A DNA stretch of 64,000 nucleotides. Source: Trichocoleus desertorum NBK24 (lineage in GTDB: Bacteria > Cyanobacteriota > Cyanobacteriia > FACHB-46). A program made the translations under genes and the position numbers. This document shows, piece after piece, positions 35,523 to 44,482 of this stretch; position 1 is the stretch's first letter, and each line of letters opens with the position of its first letter. The stretch spans positions 4,667,628 through 4,731,627 of the forward strand of contig NZ_CP116619.1 in assembly GCF_030409055.1 (NCBI RefSeq). The letters are read 5' to 3'. The notes under the pieces are model-generated. The model was given only the letters and a program-made list of their open reading frames with translations. It was not told the origin of the DNA and made no database searches.

Positions 35523-37577
35523 ATGTCTGCCTTTGTTGAAGTCGATCATATTGACCGTGTCTTCCCGCTCTCCGATGGCGGCAGCTATGTAGCTCTAAAG
35601 AATATTGACCTCAAAATTCGCCAGGGTGAGTTTGTCTCCCTGATTGGACATTCCGGTTGCGGTAAATCCACTCTGCTCAACATCGTTGCAGGCTTAGATA
35701 AGCCCACCAGCGGTGGCGTAGTGCTAGAAGGTCGGCAGGTTACATCACCCGGACCCGATCGCATGGTGGTGTTCCAAAACTATTCTTTGCTGCCTTGGCT
35801 GACAGTGCGCGAAAACATTGCCTTGGCTGTCGATGAAGTCGCTAAGAACCTACCCAAAGGAGAGCGACGGGGCATTATCGAACACCATATTGATTTGGTG
35901 GGGTTGCGAGCGGCGGCGGATAAGCGTCCGGGTCAATTGTCGGGGGGGATGAAGCAGCGGGTGGCGATCGCCCGTGCCCTAGCCATTCGTCCCAAATTGC
36001 TGCTACTGGATGAACCCTTTGGCGCTTTAGATGCGCTGACCAGAGGAAACTTGCAAGAGCAGTTGATGAAAATCTGCGAAGAGAGCCGTGTCACTTGCTT
36101 AATGGTGACCCACGACGTAGACGAAGCGTTGCTCCTCTCTGACCGCATCGTCATGCTTACCAATGGCCCTGAATCTCACATCGGTCAAATTTTAGAAGTA
36201 TCGATTCCTCGCCCTCGTCATCGCTTGGAAGTTGTAAACCACCCCAGCTACTACAGCATGCGGAGTGAGATCATCTACTTCCTCAATCAACAAAAACGAG
36301 CGAAGAAGCGACAAGCCAAGCAAAATGTTGCGATCGCCCGTCACGGTCTAGAAAAAGTCAACCTAGACATTGGCTTTATCCCTCTCACCGACTGTGCGCC
36401 TCTGGTAGTTGCCAAAGAGAAGGGTTTCTTCAAAAAACATGGCCTAGATGAAGTTAATCTGGTCCGAGAATCGAGTTGGAAGACGATCGCGGAAGGCATT
36501 GCAAATCGTAGGTTAGATGCCGCTCAGATGGTCGCAGGCATGCCGCTCTCGATGACCATTGGAGTCGGTGGCAATGCGCCTACTCCCGTTGTGACTGCTC
36601 TAGTGCTCGATCGCAATGGCAATGCCATTACCCTCGACAAACACTTTCATCGGCAAGGAGTCAAAACCTTAGCTGACTTCAAGGCCGCAATCGATCGAGC
36701 GCCTGACCAAGTTCATACCTTAGGGATCGTCCATCCTGCCTCCATGCACAACTTGATGTTGCGCTACTGGCTGGCTTCGGGTGGCATTGATCCGGATCAA
36801 GATGTCAACCTCACGGTGATCCCACCACCGCAAATGGTCGCGAACCTCAAAGGAGGCCACATCGACGGCTACTGCGCGGGTGAACCCTGGAACTCACGGG
36901 CGATTCAAGAAGGGTTGGGATATGCGATCGCCACTGATCTCGAAATTTGGCCCGGACATCCAGAGAAAGTTTTGGGAGTCCGCGAAGAATGGGCGAATCA
37001 ACACCCGGAAACTCACATTGCCCTGCTCAAGGCCTTGATGGAAGCTTGTGAGTATTGCGACGATCGCCGCCATCGCGAAGAGATTGTGGAACTACTAGCG
37101 CGACCGGAGTATGTCGGTACTGCTGCTAGCTACATCCGCCCTGGCTTCATTGATCCCTACGATCGCGGTAATGGTGAAGCGCCCAAGAACTTGCCCCGCT
37201 ACAACCAGTTTCACGTCAATCATTCCAACTGCCCTGGTCGCGTCGAAGGACTGTGGATTCTCACCCAACTAGCTCGCTGGGGCATTACAGCCTTCCCCAA
37301 AAACTGGATTGAAATTCTCGATCGCGTCCGTCGGGTTGACCTTTACGGAGAAGCTGCTAGACAACTAGGCTGGCCTGACACCGAACCCGATCGCGATGCC
37401 TTCCAACTCTTCGATGGCACTCTCTTTAACCCCGACGATCCCATCGGCTATCTCAACCGTCTAACCATCCGTCGCGATATCCGCATCGAAGAGATCATCA
37501 TCGATCAACCTGCTCCTACTCCCACCACTCCCACCTCCACTACTCCTACTTCCACAAGTCCCACCATCGCCGCCTAA
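35523..37577 (+). CDS. nrtC: Nitrate ABC transporter ATPase with fused NrtA-like regulatory domain
   Basis: NrtC has 684 residues. An ATPase domain (about 1-255) carries GHSGCGKSTLL, LSGGMKQR and LLLLDEPFGALD. A linker leads to an NrtA-like domain (about 278-655) with IGFIPLTDCAPLVVAKEKGFF and IPPPQMVANLKGGHIDGYCAGEPWN. In Synechococcus this domain mediates ammonium inhibition of uptake, presumably by binding substrate inside the cell. The tail is a run of Pro/Thr/Ser (about 665-684). The ATG at 35523 follows a pyrimidine-rich leader with no Shine-Dalgarno. A 50-bp stretch at 35943-35992 is identical to nrtD. Confidence 0.96.
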   Translation: MSAFVEVDHIDRVFPLSDGGSYVALKNIDLKIRQGEFVSLIGHSGCGKSTLLNIVAGLDKPTSGGVVLEGRQVTSPGPDRMVVFQNYSLLPWLTVRENIALAVDEVAKNLPKGERRGIIEHHIDLVGLRAAADKRPGQLSGGMKQRVAIARALAIRPKLLLLDEPFGALDALTRGNLQEQLMKICEESRVTCLMVTHDVDEALLLSDRIVMLTNGPESHIGQILEVSIPRPRHRLEVVNHPSYYSMRSEIIYFLNQQKRAKKRQAKQNVAIARHGLEKVNLDIGFIPLTDCAPLVVAKEKGFFKKHGLDEVNLVRESSWKTIAEGIANRRLDAAQMVAGMPLSMTIGVGGNAPTPVVTALVLDRNGNAITLDKHFHRQGVKTLADFKAAIDRAPDQVHTLGIVHPASMHNLMLRYWLASGGIDPDQDVNLTVIPPPQMVANLKGGHIDGYCAGEPWNSRAIQEGLGYAIATDLEIWPGHPEKVLGVREEWANQHPETHIALLKALMEACEYCDDRRHREEIVELLARPEYVGTAASYIRPGFIDPYDRGNGEAPKNLPRYNQFHVNHSNCPGRVEGLWILTQLARWGITAFPKNWIEILDRVRRVDLYGEAARQLGWPDTEPDRDAFQLFDGTLFNPDDPIGYLNRLTIRRDIRIEEIIIDQPAPTPTTPTSTTPTSTSPTIAA

Positions 37578-37644
37578 CTCTCCCTTTTACATCCTTCCTC
37601 CCTTTTCATCCTTTCTCCCTCATCCTTCCTCCTTCCTGAGCGCC

Positions 37645-38478
37645 ATGCAAATCCTCGACGGTCAAGCCTTAGATCCAGCTCCAGCCATGAAACGGGACCC
37701 CTTCCTGGTCATTGACAATGTCTCTAAGGTCTACCCCACTCCCAATGGTCCCTACACAGTTTTAGAGGGCGTTGATCTCACAGTCTACGAAGGCGAGTTT
37801 ATCTGCGTCATCGGTCACTCTGGCTGTGGCAAATCAACACTCTTAAACATGGTGGCAGGCTTCAATAAACCCACGACTGGAGAAGTGCGCCTGCAAACCA
37901 AGCGCATTACTCAGCCTGGGCCTGACCGGATGATGGTGTTCCAGAATTATGCCTTGCTGCCCTGGATGAGCGCTTTTGATAACGTCTACCTTGGCGTGGA
38001 TGAAGTCTTCCCGAACAAGCCACGGGCGGAGAAGGTGAAGATTGTCCGGGAGCACCTGGCAATGGTGGGTCTGACAGAAGCCGCCGACAAAAAACCAGGG
38101 CAACTATCAGGGGGGATGAAGCAGCGGGTGGCGATCGCCCGTGCCCTAGCCATTCGTCCTGAAGTGTTGATTTTGGATGAACCCTTTGGAGCGCTGGATG
38201 CGATTACCAAGGAAGAACTGCAAGAGGAACTGCTGCAAATCTGGCGGGATCATCGCTGCACCGTGATGATGATTACCCACGATATTGATGAGGCGCTATT
38301 CCTGGCCGATCGCTTGGTGATGATGACTAACGGCCCCTCGGCTCAAATTGGGGAAGTCTTGGAAATTCCTTTCCCTCGTCCTCGCGATCGCGCCCAGTTG
38401 CTAGAAAGCCCGGAATACTACAGCCTCCGCAATTATGCTCTTGACTTCCTCTACAGCCGCTTTGCCCTAGCCCACTAG
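37645..38478 (+). CDS. nrtD: Nitrate ABC transporter ATPase
   Basis: This 277-residue subunit pairs with NrtC to power NrtB. It has Walker A GHSGCGKSTLL, Q-loop MVFQNYALLPW, signature LSGGMKQR, Walker B VLILDEPFGALD and switch His in MMITHDIDEALF. It lacks the C-terminal binding-protein domain of NrtC. The ATG at 37645 lies 67 bp after nrtC, behind another CATCCTTCCTCC-type pyrimidine tract. It closely parallels the ATPase half of NrtC, including an identical 50-bp stretch at 38110-38159. Confidence 0.95.
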   Translation: MQILDGQALDPAPAMKRDPFLVIDNVSKVYPTPNGPYTVLEGVDLTVYEGEFICVIGHSGCGKSTLLNMVAGFNKPTTGEVRLQTKRITQPGPDRMMVFQNYALLPWMSAFDNVYLGVDEVFPNKPRAEKVKIVREHLAMVGLTEAADKKPGQLSGGMKQRVAIARALAIRPEVLILDEPFGALDAITKEELQEELLQIWRDHRCTVMMITHDIDEALFLADRLVMMTNGPSAQIGEVLEIPFPRPRDRAQLLESPEYYSLRNYALDFLYSRFALAH

Positions 38479-38531
38479 CGCTTGAACTGACAACTTCATC
38501 ACTTTTTAGCATCACTTTTCGGAGGAGTTAC

Positions 38532-38570
38532 TCTACACCCGCAATCTACACCCGCAACTTACACCCGCTT
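38532..38570. repeat. 13-bp tandem repeat, three copies
   Basis: TCTACACCCGCAA occurs twice exactly and once diverged in the nrtD-nrtP spacer (38532-38544, 38545-38557, 38558-38570). No NtcA site is found in this spacer, so nrtP is probably read through from the nrtABCD transcript. Confidence 0.75.
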
Positions 38571-38612
38571 GAAATTAGGGATTTATCCCTTTGTTGAATT
38601 CAAAGGTTTGAC

Positions 38613-40133
38613 GTGCTTAGAGAATTATGGTCATTTCAGGGTCGTTATCGCATCTTGCACATGACCTGGTTTGCTTTCTTTCTGTCTTTTGTCGTTTGGT
38701 TTAACTTTGCTCCCCTGGCGACAGCAGTGAAAGCCGACTTGGGTCTTACAGAAGCTCAAATGCGGACGATCGCGATCTGTAACGTCGCGCTGACTGTTCC
38801 GGCTCGCATCATCATCGGCATGCTCTTGGATCGTTACGGCCCTCGTGTGACCTATTCGCTCCTGTTGATGTTCGCTGCTATCCCTTGCACCGTTTTCGCC
38901 TTAGCCCAAAACTTTACTCAGTTGGCTCTGAGCCGCCTAGCTCTTAGCATTGTGGGGGCTGGGTTTGTGATTGGCATCCGCATGGTGGCAGAATGGTTCC
39001 CCCCCAAAGAAATTGGTTTAGCCGAAGGGATTTATGGCGGCTGGGGTAATTTTGGCTCCGCTGCTGCTGCCTTTACGCTGCCAACTCTTGCTGCCACTAC
39101 TGCTGTGGTTGCTGCGGGCCAAGTCAACTGGCGCTTGGCGATCGCCCTAACCGGAATTTTTGCTGCGGTTTACGGAGCGATCTACTTTTTCAACGTTCAA
39201 GATACGCCCAGTGGCAAGGTTTACCAGCGTCCGGCGCGGCATGGTGGCATGGAGGTCACCAGTCGCAAGAGCTTCTGGGCCTTAATGGTCATGAACATTC
39301 CCTTGATAGGTGTTCTGGGCTTGTTGGCTTGGCGCTTGCAGACCGCTGGAATTTTAGATGCAACGGGGCTTTACATTACCTGGTTGCTTTTGGCTGGTCT
39401 TTATCTCTTTCAGGCTTATAAGTGCTGGGAGGTCAATAAAGAGTTGATGACTGGCAAAAAGTCCTATCCCCCTGAGGAGCGCTACCGCTTTGGTCAAGTC
39501 GCCCTGCTCGAACTCACCTATTTTGTGAACTTTGGCTCAGAACTTGCAGTCGTTTCGATGCTACCTGCCTTCTTTGAAAACACTTTTGGCTTGAGCAAAG
39601 TCATGGCGGGTATGATTGCCGCGAGTTACGCTTTTATGAACTTGGTGGCTCGGCCTGGGGGTGGTTTGGTGTCCGATAAACTCGGCAGTCGTAAGCTCAC
39701 CATGACTGTTTTGACTGCTTGTATGGGCCTAGGCTACCTTGCGATGAGCAGTGTTACCAGTGCTTGGTGGTTGCCAATCGCTATTGTGTTGACGATGGCA
39801 TGCTCCTTCTTTGTCCAGGCAGGAGAAGGCTCTACCTTTGCGATCGTGCCTCTGGTTAAGCGTCGAGTCACAGGTCAAATTGCCGGAAATGTCGGAGCCT
39901 ACGGTAACGTTGGAGCAGTAATTTACCTGACCCTCTACAGCCTTCTACCTGAGGGAGCGATCGGAAACCAGATTTTCTTTCAAACTCTCGGTATCATGTC
40001 CGTGATTGTTGCCTTCCTCTGTGCATTTCTCCTTAAAGAACCTAAAGGCTCGTTCTCAGAACATCATGAAGGAGAGGAGGTTTTGGTATTGGCTCCGAAC
40101 GCCGTGCCAGTTTTGGCTGAAGAACACGAATAA
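38613..40133 (+). CDS. nrtP: MFS nitrate/nitrite permease (NNP family)
   Basis: The 506-residue protein has about twelve membrane helices of the NNP branch of the major facilitator superfamily, proton- or sodium-coupled nitrate/nitrite carriers. It begins with the characteristic ILHMTWFAFFLSFVVWFNFAP. It shows RMVAEWFPPKEIGLAEGIYGGWGNFGSAAAAF and, in the second half, YGNVGAVIY nitrate-signature glycines, with conserved Arg residues in helices 2 and 8. A GTG start at 38613 gives MLRELWSFQGRYRIL, typical of NrtP. An insert around residues 250-300 contains a further hydrophobic stretch. Odd: it lies in the same cluster as a complete ABC nitrate transporter. Confidence 0.94.
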   Translation: MLRELWSFQGRYRILHMTWFAFFLSFVVWFNFAPLATAVKADLGLTEAQMRTIAICNVALTVPARIIIGMLLDRYGPRVTYSLLLMFAAIPCTVFALAQNFTQLALSRLALSIVGAGFVIGIRMVAEWFPPKEIGLAEGIYGGWGNFGSAAAAFTLPTLAATTAVVAAGQVNWRLAIALTGIFAAVYGAIYFFNVQDTPSGKVYQRPARHGGMEVTSRKSFWALMVMNIPLIGVLGLLAWRLQTAGILDATGLYITWLLLAGLYLFQAYKCWEVNKELMTGKKSYPPEERYRFGQVALLELTYFVNFGSELAVVSMLPAFFENTFGLSKVMAGMIAASYAFMNLVARPGGGLVSDKLGSRKLTMTVLTACMGLGYLAMSSVTSAWWLPIAIVLTMACSFFVQAGEGSTFAIVPLVKRRVTGQIAGNVGAYGNVGAVIYLTLYSLLPEGAIGNQIFFQTLGIMSVIVAFLCAFLLKEPKGSFSEHHEGEEVLVLAPNAVPVLAEEHE

Positions 40134-40239
40134 GACAGTTGCAACCATTGAGGAGAGTGAGGCTTGATGAGCTTTTATGCTCTTTGGTCTACACTCTCCG
40201 GCTGATCTTTTCAGGTTTATCAGCTTGAGCGGCATTTTT

Positions 40240-40281
40240 GTAACAAATTCTACGAATTGAATTTCTCAAGCCGCCTAGGTT
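40240..40281 (+). promoter_or_regulatory. narB: NtcA-type promoter of narB
   Basis: GTAACAAATTCTAC (40240-40253) matches GTA-N8-TAC, and TAGGTT (40276-40281) lies exactly 22 nt downstream as -10. The leader to the ATG at 40342 is about 54 nt. Confidence 0.78.
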
Positions 40282-40341
40282 GGGGTTAAACCCTGAATCC
40301 ATCTACGGCCCATCTACGCTTAGTACCGGACGACTGTTGTT

Positions 40342-42552
40342 ATGACTGATCCCACTAAAACTCTCTGTCCTTACTGCGGTGTCGGGTGTGGTTTAGAAGT
40401 ATTGCCACCCGCACAGGCTGGTAAGCCCACTCACAGAGATAGTGAAGGTAAACCTTCTTGGCAGGTAAGGGGCGATCGCGCTCATCCTTCGAGCCAAGGG
40501 ATGGTTTGCGTCAAGGGAGCCACGATCGCGGAATCGTTGAATAAAGACCGCTTGCTTCACCCGATGATCCGCGACAACCTGAATCAGCCTTTTCGTCGCA
40601 TCACCTGGGAAGAAGCCTATGACGCGATCGTGAACCGAATTCAGTCTGTTCGCTTTACTCAAGGCCCAGAAGCCATCTGTATGTATGGTTCTGGTCAGTT
40701 TCAAACTGAGGACTACTACACAGCCCAAAAGCTGCTTAAGGGTTGTCTGGGTACCAACAATTTTGACGCCAACTCGCGGCTGTGCATGTCTTCAGCCGTC
40801 TCTGGTTACATCCAAAGCTTTGGAGCTGACGGCCCTCCTTGTTGCTACGACGATCTAGAGCTGACTGATTGTGCGTTTCTCATTGGCACCAACACGGCTG
40901 AATGTCATCCCATCATCTTCAATCGCCTGCGGAAATACCATAAGCAAAATCGCCACGTCAAAATGATTGTGGTCGATCCGCGTGAAACAGCGACGGCTCA
41001 AGCGGCTGATCTGCATTTAGCTATTCGCCCTGGCACGGATATTGATTTGCTCAATGGCATGGCTCATCTGCTGATGCGGTGGGGCTACTTTGATGTCAGC
41101 TTTATCGATGAATGCACCGTTAACTTCCCGGCTTTTGCTCAAGTCATGCAAGACTATACGCCTGAAGTAACGGCGCAACGCTGTGGCATTGCAGTGGAAG
41201 ATTTAGAGACCGCAGCTCGCTATTGGGGGGAATCTCAGCGAGTGCTCTCGCTTTGGTCGATGGGAGTTAACCAATCTAGCGAAGGCACTGCCAAAGTTCG
41301 GACGCTGATCAACTTGCACTTGATGACTGGGCAAATTGGTAAGCCCGGAGCAGGACCATTTTCTCTGACTGGACAGCCGAATGCAATGGGAGGTCGAGAA
41401 GCAGGTGGGTTATCTCACTTGTTACCTGGCTACCGCGTGGTGCAAAATCCCCAGCATCGAACCGAACTGGAACAGTTTTGGGGTCTGAAGCCTGGACAGA
41501 TTTCTGCTCACCCAGGTCGGACGGCTTGGGAAATGATCACTGGGTTGGAGCAGGGAGATGTCGGGGTGCTGTGGATTGCTGCTACCAATCCTGCGGTCAG
41601 TATGCCTGATCTGGAGCGCACTAAGGCTGCCCTAAAGCGATCGCCCTTCACGATTTACCAAGACGCCTATTACCCCACGGAAACTGCCGAGTATGCCCAC
41701 CTGCTGTTGCCCGCAGCGCAGTGGGGCGAAAAAACCGGGGTGATGACTAACTCAGAGCGGCGGGTGACGCTTTGTCAGGCGTTTCGCGATCGCCCTGGTG
41801 AAACTAAAGCGGATTGGGAGATCTTTGCGGAAGTGGGGCGGCGTTTAGGGTTTGCTCAGTATTTTAGCTTTACGACGGCGGCTGAAGTTTACGCTGAATT
41901 TGCTCAAATCACCCGCGATCGCCCCTGTGACATGACGGGATTGAGTCATGAGCGATTGCGGGCTCAAGGCCCAACCCATTGGCCTTGTCGAGCTTCGGGT
42001 GAGGTTAAGCCTGGGGAACCTGCGAGGCTCTATCAAGATCTGCGCTTTCATACTCCTGATGGTCGGGCGCGTTTTGGCGCTTACCATTCCCGTGGTTTAG
42101 CAGAACGTCCTGATCCGGAATATCCTTTGGTGCTGACGACGGGTCGGCTTTACGGTCACTGGCACACCCAGACGCGAACTGGACGAATTGAGAAGACGCG
42201 GCAAATGCACCCAAATCCCTTTTTAGAAATTCATCCTCGTGATGCGGCTGAACTGGGATTGCAAGACAAGGATTGGGTGGAAGTGCGATCGCGACGGGGG
42301 TTGGCGCGCTTTCCAGTGACGGTGACGAAGGCGATCGCTCCTGGTACTGTGTTTGTGCCGATGCACTGGGGTTTTTTGTGGGCAGACCAAGCGGAAGCGA
42401 ATGCCTTGACGCATCCAGAATGTTGTCCCGATTCTAAGCAGCCGGAGTTGAAAGCCTGTGCGGTGCAACTCATCCCTATGAGGGCGGCAGCTAGTAATCT
42501 AGATGGTTTGCATTCGTCAGCGCGATCGAGTATCCTCGCACCATCTTCTTAG
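40342..42552 (+). CDS. narB: Ferredoxin-dependent assimilatory nitrate reductase
   Basis: NarB reduces nitrate to nitrite using ferredoxin. The 736-residue protein has the N-terminal [4Fe-4S] motif CPYCGVGC (Cys9, Cys12, Cys16) with Cys56 in GMVCVKGA, and the molybdopterin oxidoreductase domain with the Mo ligand Cys148 in [12 protein letters not shown]. Further features are the bis-MGD-binding region [31 protein letters not shown], and a C-terminal dinucleotide-binding domain ([18 protein letters not shown]). There is no FAD or NADH domain. A short tail of about 30 residues extends past the usual end. It depends on MobA (26207) for cofactor and NarM for assembly. Confidence 0.96.
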   Translation: MTDPTKTLCPYCGVGCGLEVLPPAQAGKPTHRDSEGKPSWQVRGDRAHPSSQGMVCVKGATIAESLNKDRLLHPMIRDNLNQPFRRITWEEAYDAIVNRIQSVRFTQGPEAICMYGSGQFQTEDYYTAQKLLKGCLGTNNFDANSRLCMSSAVSGYIQSFGADGPPCCYDDLELTDCAFLIGTNTAECHPIIFNRLRKYHKQNRHVKMIVVDPRETATAQAADLHLAIRPGTDIDLLNGMAHLLMRWGYFDVSFIDECTVNFPAFAQVMQDYTPEVTAQRCGIAVEDLETAARYWGESQRVLSLWSMGVNQSSEGTAKVRTLINLHLMTGQIGKPGAGPFSLTGQPNAMGGREAGGLSHLLPGYRVVQNPQHRTELEQFWGLKPGQISAHPGRTAWEMITGLEQGDVGVLWIAATNPAVSMPDLERTKAALKRSPFTIYQDAYYPTETAEYAHLLLPAAQWGEKTGVMTNSERRVTLCQAFRDRPGETKADWEIFAEVGRRLGFAQYFSFTTAAEVYAEFAQITRDRPCDMTGLSHERLRAQGPTHWPCRASGEVKPGEPARLYQDLRFHTPDGRARFGAYHSRGLAERPDPEYPLVLTTGRLYGHWHTQTRTGRIEKTRQMHPNPFLEIHPRDAAELGLQDKDWVEVRSRRGLARFPVTVTKAIAPGTVFVPMHWGFLWADQAEANALTHPECCPDSKQPELKACAVQLIPMRAAASNLDGLHSSARSSILAPSS

Positions 42553-42571
42553 TCTGTCTTAGTTTCGTCAG

Positions 42572-43036
42572 ATGCGATCGCTAAAAAAAGTTACCCGACA
42601 GTGTGCTGAAGCAGGCAGTAATGAAAACTTTCTCAAGTTTCTTGCCAATGTAGAGGCTTTAGCAGCCAGAGCTTTGTCAATTGCCATGGTTTTGGTATTG
42701 GCTATAGCTGTATTTGACTTATGCAAGTTTCTAATTGTTGAAATTTTCTCTGTTCCATTTGGCAGCTTCAGCGTTACTCTGATCGAGATTTTTGGCTTGT
42801 TTCTCAATATCTTGATTGCGCTGGAGATTTTAGAAAATATTTCTGCTTATCTCCGCAGGCATGTGGTGCAGGTGGAGTTGGTGGTGGTGACTTCGCTGAT
42901 TGCGGTAGCGCGGAAGATTATTATTCTCGATTTTGATAAAACGTCTGGGGTGGAGTTGATTGGTCTGGCGATCGCGATTTTTTCGCTTTCGATCAGTTAT
43001 TGGGTGATTCGTCATGTGAATGCTAAGCGTCACTAA
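42572..43036 (+). CDS. PsiE-like (phosphate-starvation-inducible) membrane protein
   Basis: The 154-residue protein has a short basic N-terminus and about four hydrophobic helices: ALSIAMVLVLAIAVFDLCKFLIV, LIEIFGLFLNILIALEIL, VELVVVTSLIAVARKIIILDF and IGLAIAIFSLSISYWVI. Residues ENISAYLRRH and DF.K match the PsiE family, whose role is unknown. It begins 19 bp after narB, so it should be in the narB transcript. A link to nitrate is positional only. Confidence 0.78.
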   Translation: MRSLKKVTRQCAEAGSNENFLKFLANVEALAARALSIAMVLVLAIAVFDLCKFLIVEIFSVPFGSFSVTLIEIFGLFLNILIALEILENISAYLRRHVVQVELVVVTSLIAVARKIIILDFDKTSGVELIGLAIAIFSLSISYWVIRHVNAKRH

Positions 43037-43045
43037 ATCCAATCC

Positions 43046-43105
43046 TTGGGGGCACTCGCCCCCAAACCCCCGCTGAGGGACGGTTGCGTCCCCCAGACCC
43101 CCTCC
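43046..43105. repeat. Double-hairpin G/C repeat
   Basis: TTGGGGGC-actc-GCCCCCAA (43046-43065) is a perfect 8-bp stem. A second stem GGGAC-ggttgc-GTCCC (43077-43092) follows. Runs of C surround both. This type of repeat is scattered through cyanobacterial spacers. Confidence 0.7.
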
Positions 43106-43133
43106 AAACGAACGTAATTGTAAGCGTTTCGAT

Positions 43134-43257
43134 TCTTTTTCTACATCCCGACTCCTTTTCTCTTCTTTCGAGCTTCTGTCTCCTGGCTCTTTTTTCATCC
43201 TTCCTACCTCATCCTTCCTCCTTTCCTACTTCCTCACTCCTCACTCCTCACTCCTCC
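43134..43257 (+). repeat. Pyrimidine-rich leader before narM
   Basis: A tract of C and T of about 120 bp runs to the ATG of narM, with CATCCTTCC-type and CACTCCT repeats. Similar tracts end just before nrtC (35483-35516) and nrtD (37577-37638). They resemble degenerate short tandem repeats described in cyanobacteria. There is no Shine-Dalgarno. Confidence 0.65.
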
Positions 43258-43719
43258 ATGTCTCACTTTTTCCAATTTGAAGCTGATTTTGTCGAGTCTC
43301 TCCGTTGTATTCCGATGCAGGTGCGTTACAAGTTGGATACTTGTGGGGTGAAGTTGAAGTTGCAGCACTGGCATCAGTTTACGCAGGGGGAGCGGCAGTC
43401 TTTGGTGGATCTTCCCTGTGGGGCGGAAGGGGAGGCTGCGAGTTATCGGGAGCATTTGCAGCAGATGGTGATCGAACATACGGGGCAGGCTGCGAGTGAT
43501 CTTCCGGTGGAGGATTGCCCTGCTTGGATGGATGAAACGGTGATTCCGGTGAGTGTGCAGGAGAAGGCAACGGAGACTGGTGTTGGGTTGACGCTGGAGC
43601 AATGGCGATCGCTTTCGCCGCTACAACGGTTTGTATTGATCAAGCTCAGTCGATCGGGTCACGAAAACAGCAATTTTTTGCCAGCGATGCAGGAATTCCA
43701 ATTGGTTTCAGCAGATTAA
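43258..43719 (+). CDS. narM: Nitrate reductase-associated protein NarM
   Basis: The 153-residue protein matches the nitrate reductase-associated family (TIGR02664): FFQFEADFVESLRCIPMQVRYKLDTCGVKLKL at the start, then LPVEDCPAW and LTLEQWRSLSPLQRFVLIKLSR. In Synechococcus NarM is needed for active NarB, probably in maturation. The frame is open back to 43084, but the ATG at 43258 is the natural start because the upstream part is repeat DNA. It is soluble, without signal peptide, and is last of the nitrate cluster. Confidence 0.88.
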   Translation: MSHFFQFEADFVESLRCIPMQVRYKLDTCGVKLKLQHWHQFTQGERQSLVDLPCGAEGEAASYREHLQQMVIEHTGQAASDLPVEDCPAWMDETVIPVSVQEKATETGVGLTLEQWRSLSPLQRFVLIKLSRSGHENSNFLPAMQEFQLVSAD

Positions 43720-43796
43720 AGGGCTACGTGGAATTGCTTAGAGCTAAATTAGCTTTGTAGTCCATAAACTAGAAGTGCTGGTCATGAGATGCTGCT

Positions 43797-44351
43797 ATGG
43801 AATCGCAACAGGTTGGGTTGATCTTCAAGGCTCTAGATTTTGCGGCTCGTAAGCATCGGGATCAGCGACGCAAGGATCTAGAAGCTTCTCCCTATATCAA
43901 TCACCCGATTACTTTGGTGAATTTATTGTGGAACACAGCAGGCGTGAGCGATCCAGCGGTGATGGTGGCAGCGCTGCTGCATGACACGGTGGAGGATACT
44001 GACACAACTTTTGCAGAGTTAAAGCAAGAGTTTGGTGCAGAGGTAGAGCAGTTGGTCAGGGAGGTGACAGATGATAGGTCTCTGCCTAAGCAAGAGCGGA
44101 AACAGTGCCAAGTAGAACATGCAGCGCATTTGAGCCAGAAGGCTAAGTTGGTGAAGCTGGCTGACAAGATCTCTAATCTGCGAGATATTATGGCCTCACC
44201 TCCGGCGGATTGGTCGAGCGATCGCAAGCGAGAATACTTTGTTTGGGCGAAGCAGGTGGTAGATCAGCTACGCGGCGTTCATCCGCAGTTGGAAGGAGTG
44301 TTTGATGGCGTTTATCAACAAGGCATCGCTCAGTTTAGCGATCGCTCGTGA
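43797..44351 (+). CDS. HD-domain (p)ppGpp hydrolase-like protein (MESH1/small alarmone hydrolase type)
   Basis: The 184-residue protein is a single HD domain. Metal-binding motifs are AARKHRDQRRKD with INHP, LLHDTVEDTD (His and Asp of HD, followed by ED), and KLVKLADKISNLRDI. This matches the hydrolase half of RelA/SpoT and the MESH1-like enzymes that remove the 3'-pyrophosphate of ppGpp; MESH1 also acts on NADPH. There is no synthetase, TGS or ACT domain. The ATG at 43797 starts at the first helix. It follows narM by 77 bp on the same strand. Confidence 0.87.
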   Translation: MESQQVGLIFKALDFAARKHRDQRRKDLEASPYINHPITLVNLLWNTAGVSDPAVMVAALLHDTVEDTDTTFAELKQEFGAEVEQLVREVTDDRSLPKQERKQCQVEHAAHLSQKAKLVKLADKISNLRDIMASPPADWSSDRKREYFVWAKQVVDQLRGVHPQLEGVFDGVYQQGIAQFSDRS

Positions 44352-44482
44352 GTCTTCTCTCAGGAAAAACTAATATCTGGCTTAGAGCGACATCATTTTT
44401 CTGGTTTTTACTTTTACTGGGTTGTTAAGTTAGAAAGTAGCGTTGAGCGCATAAGATTGAATTCCTTTCAAGCCTGGGCTGA

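Noticed and set aside
38532-38570. Three 13-bp repeats as regulator binding sites for nrtP
   Set aside because: The tandem layout fits simple duplication, and the unit matches no nitrogen regulator consensus I know.
43084-43257. N-terminal extension of NarM
   Set aside because: It is translated pyrimidine repeat; the family starts at the ATG at 43258.
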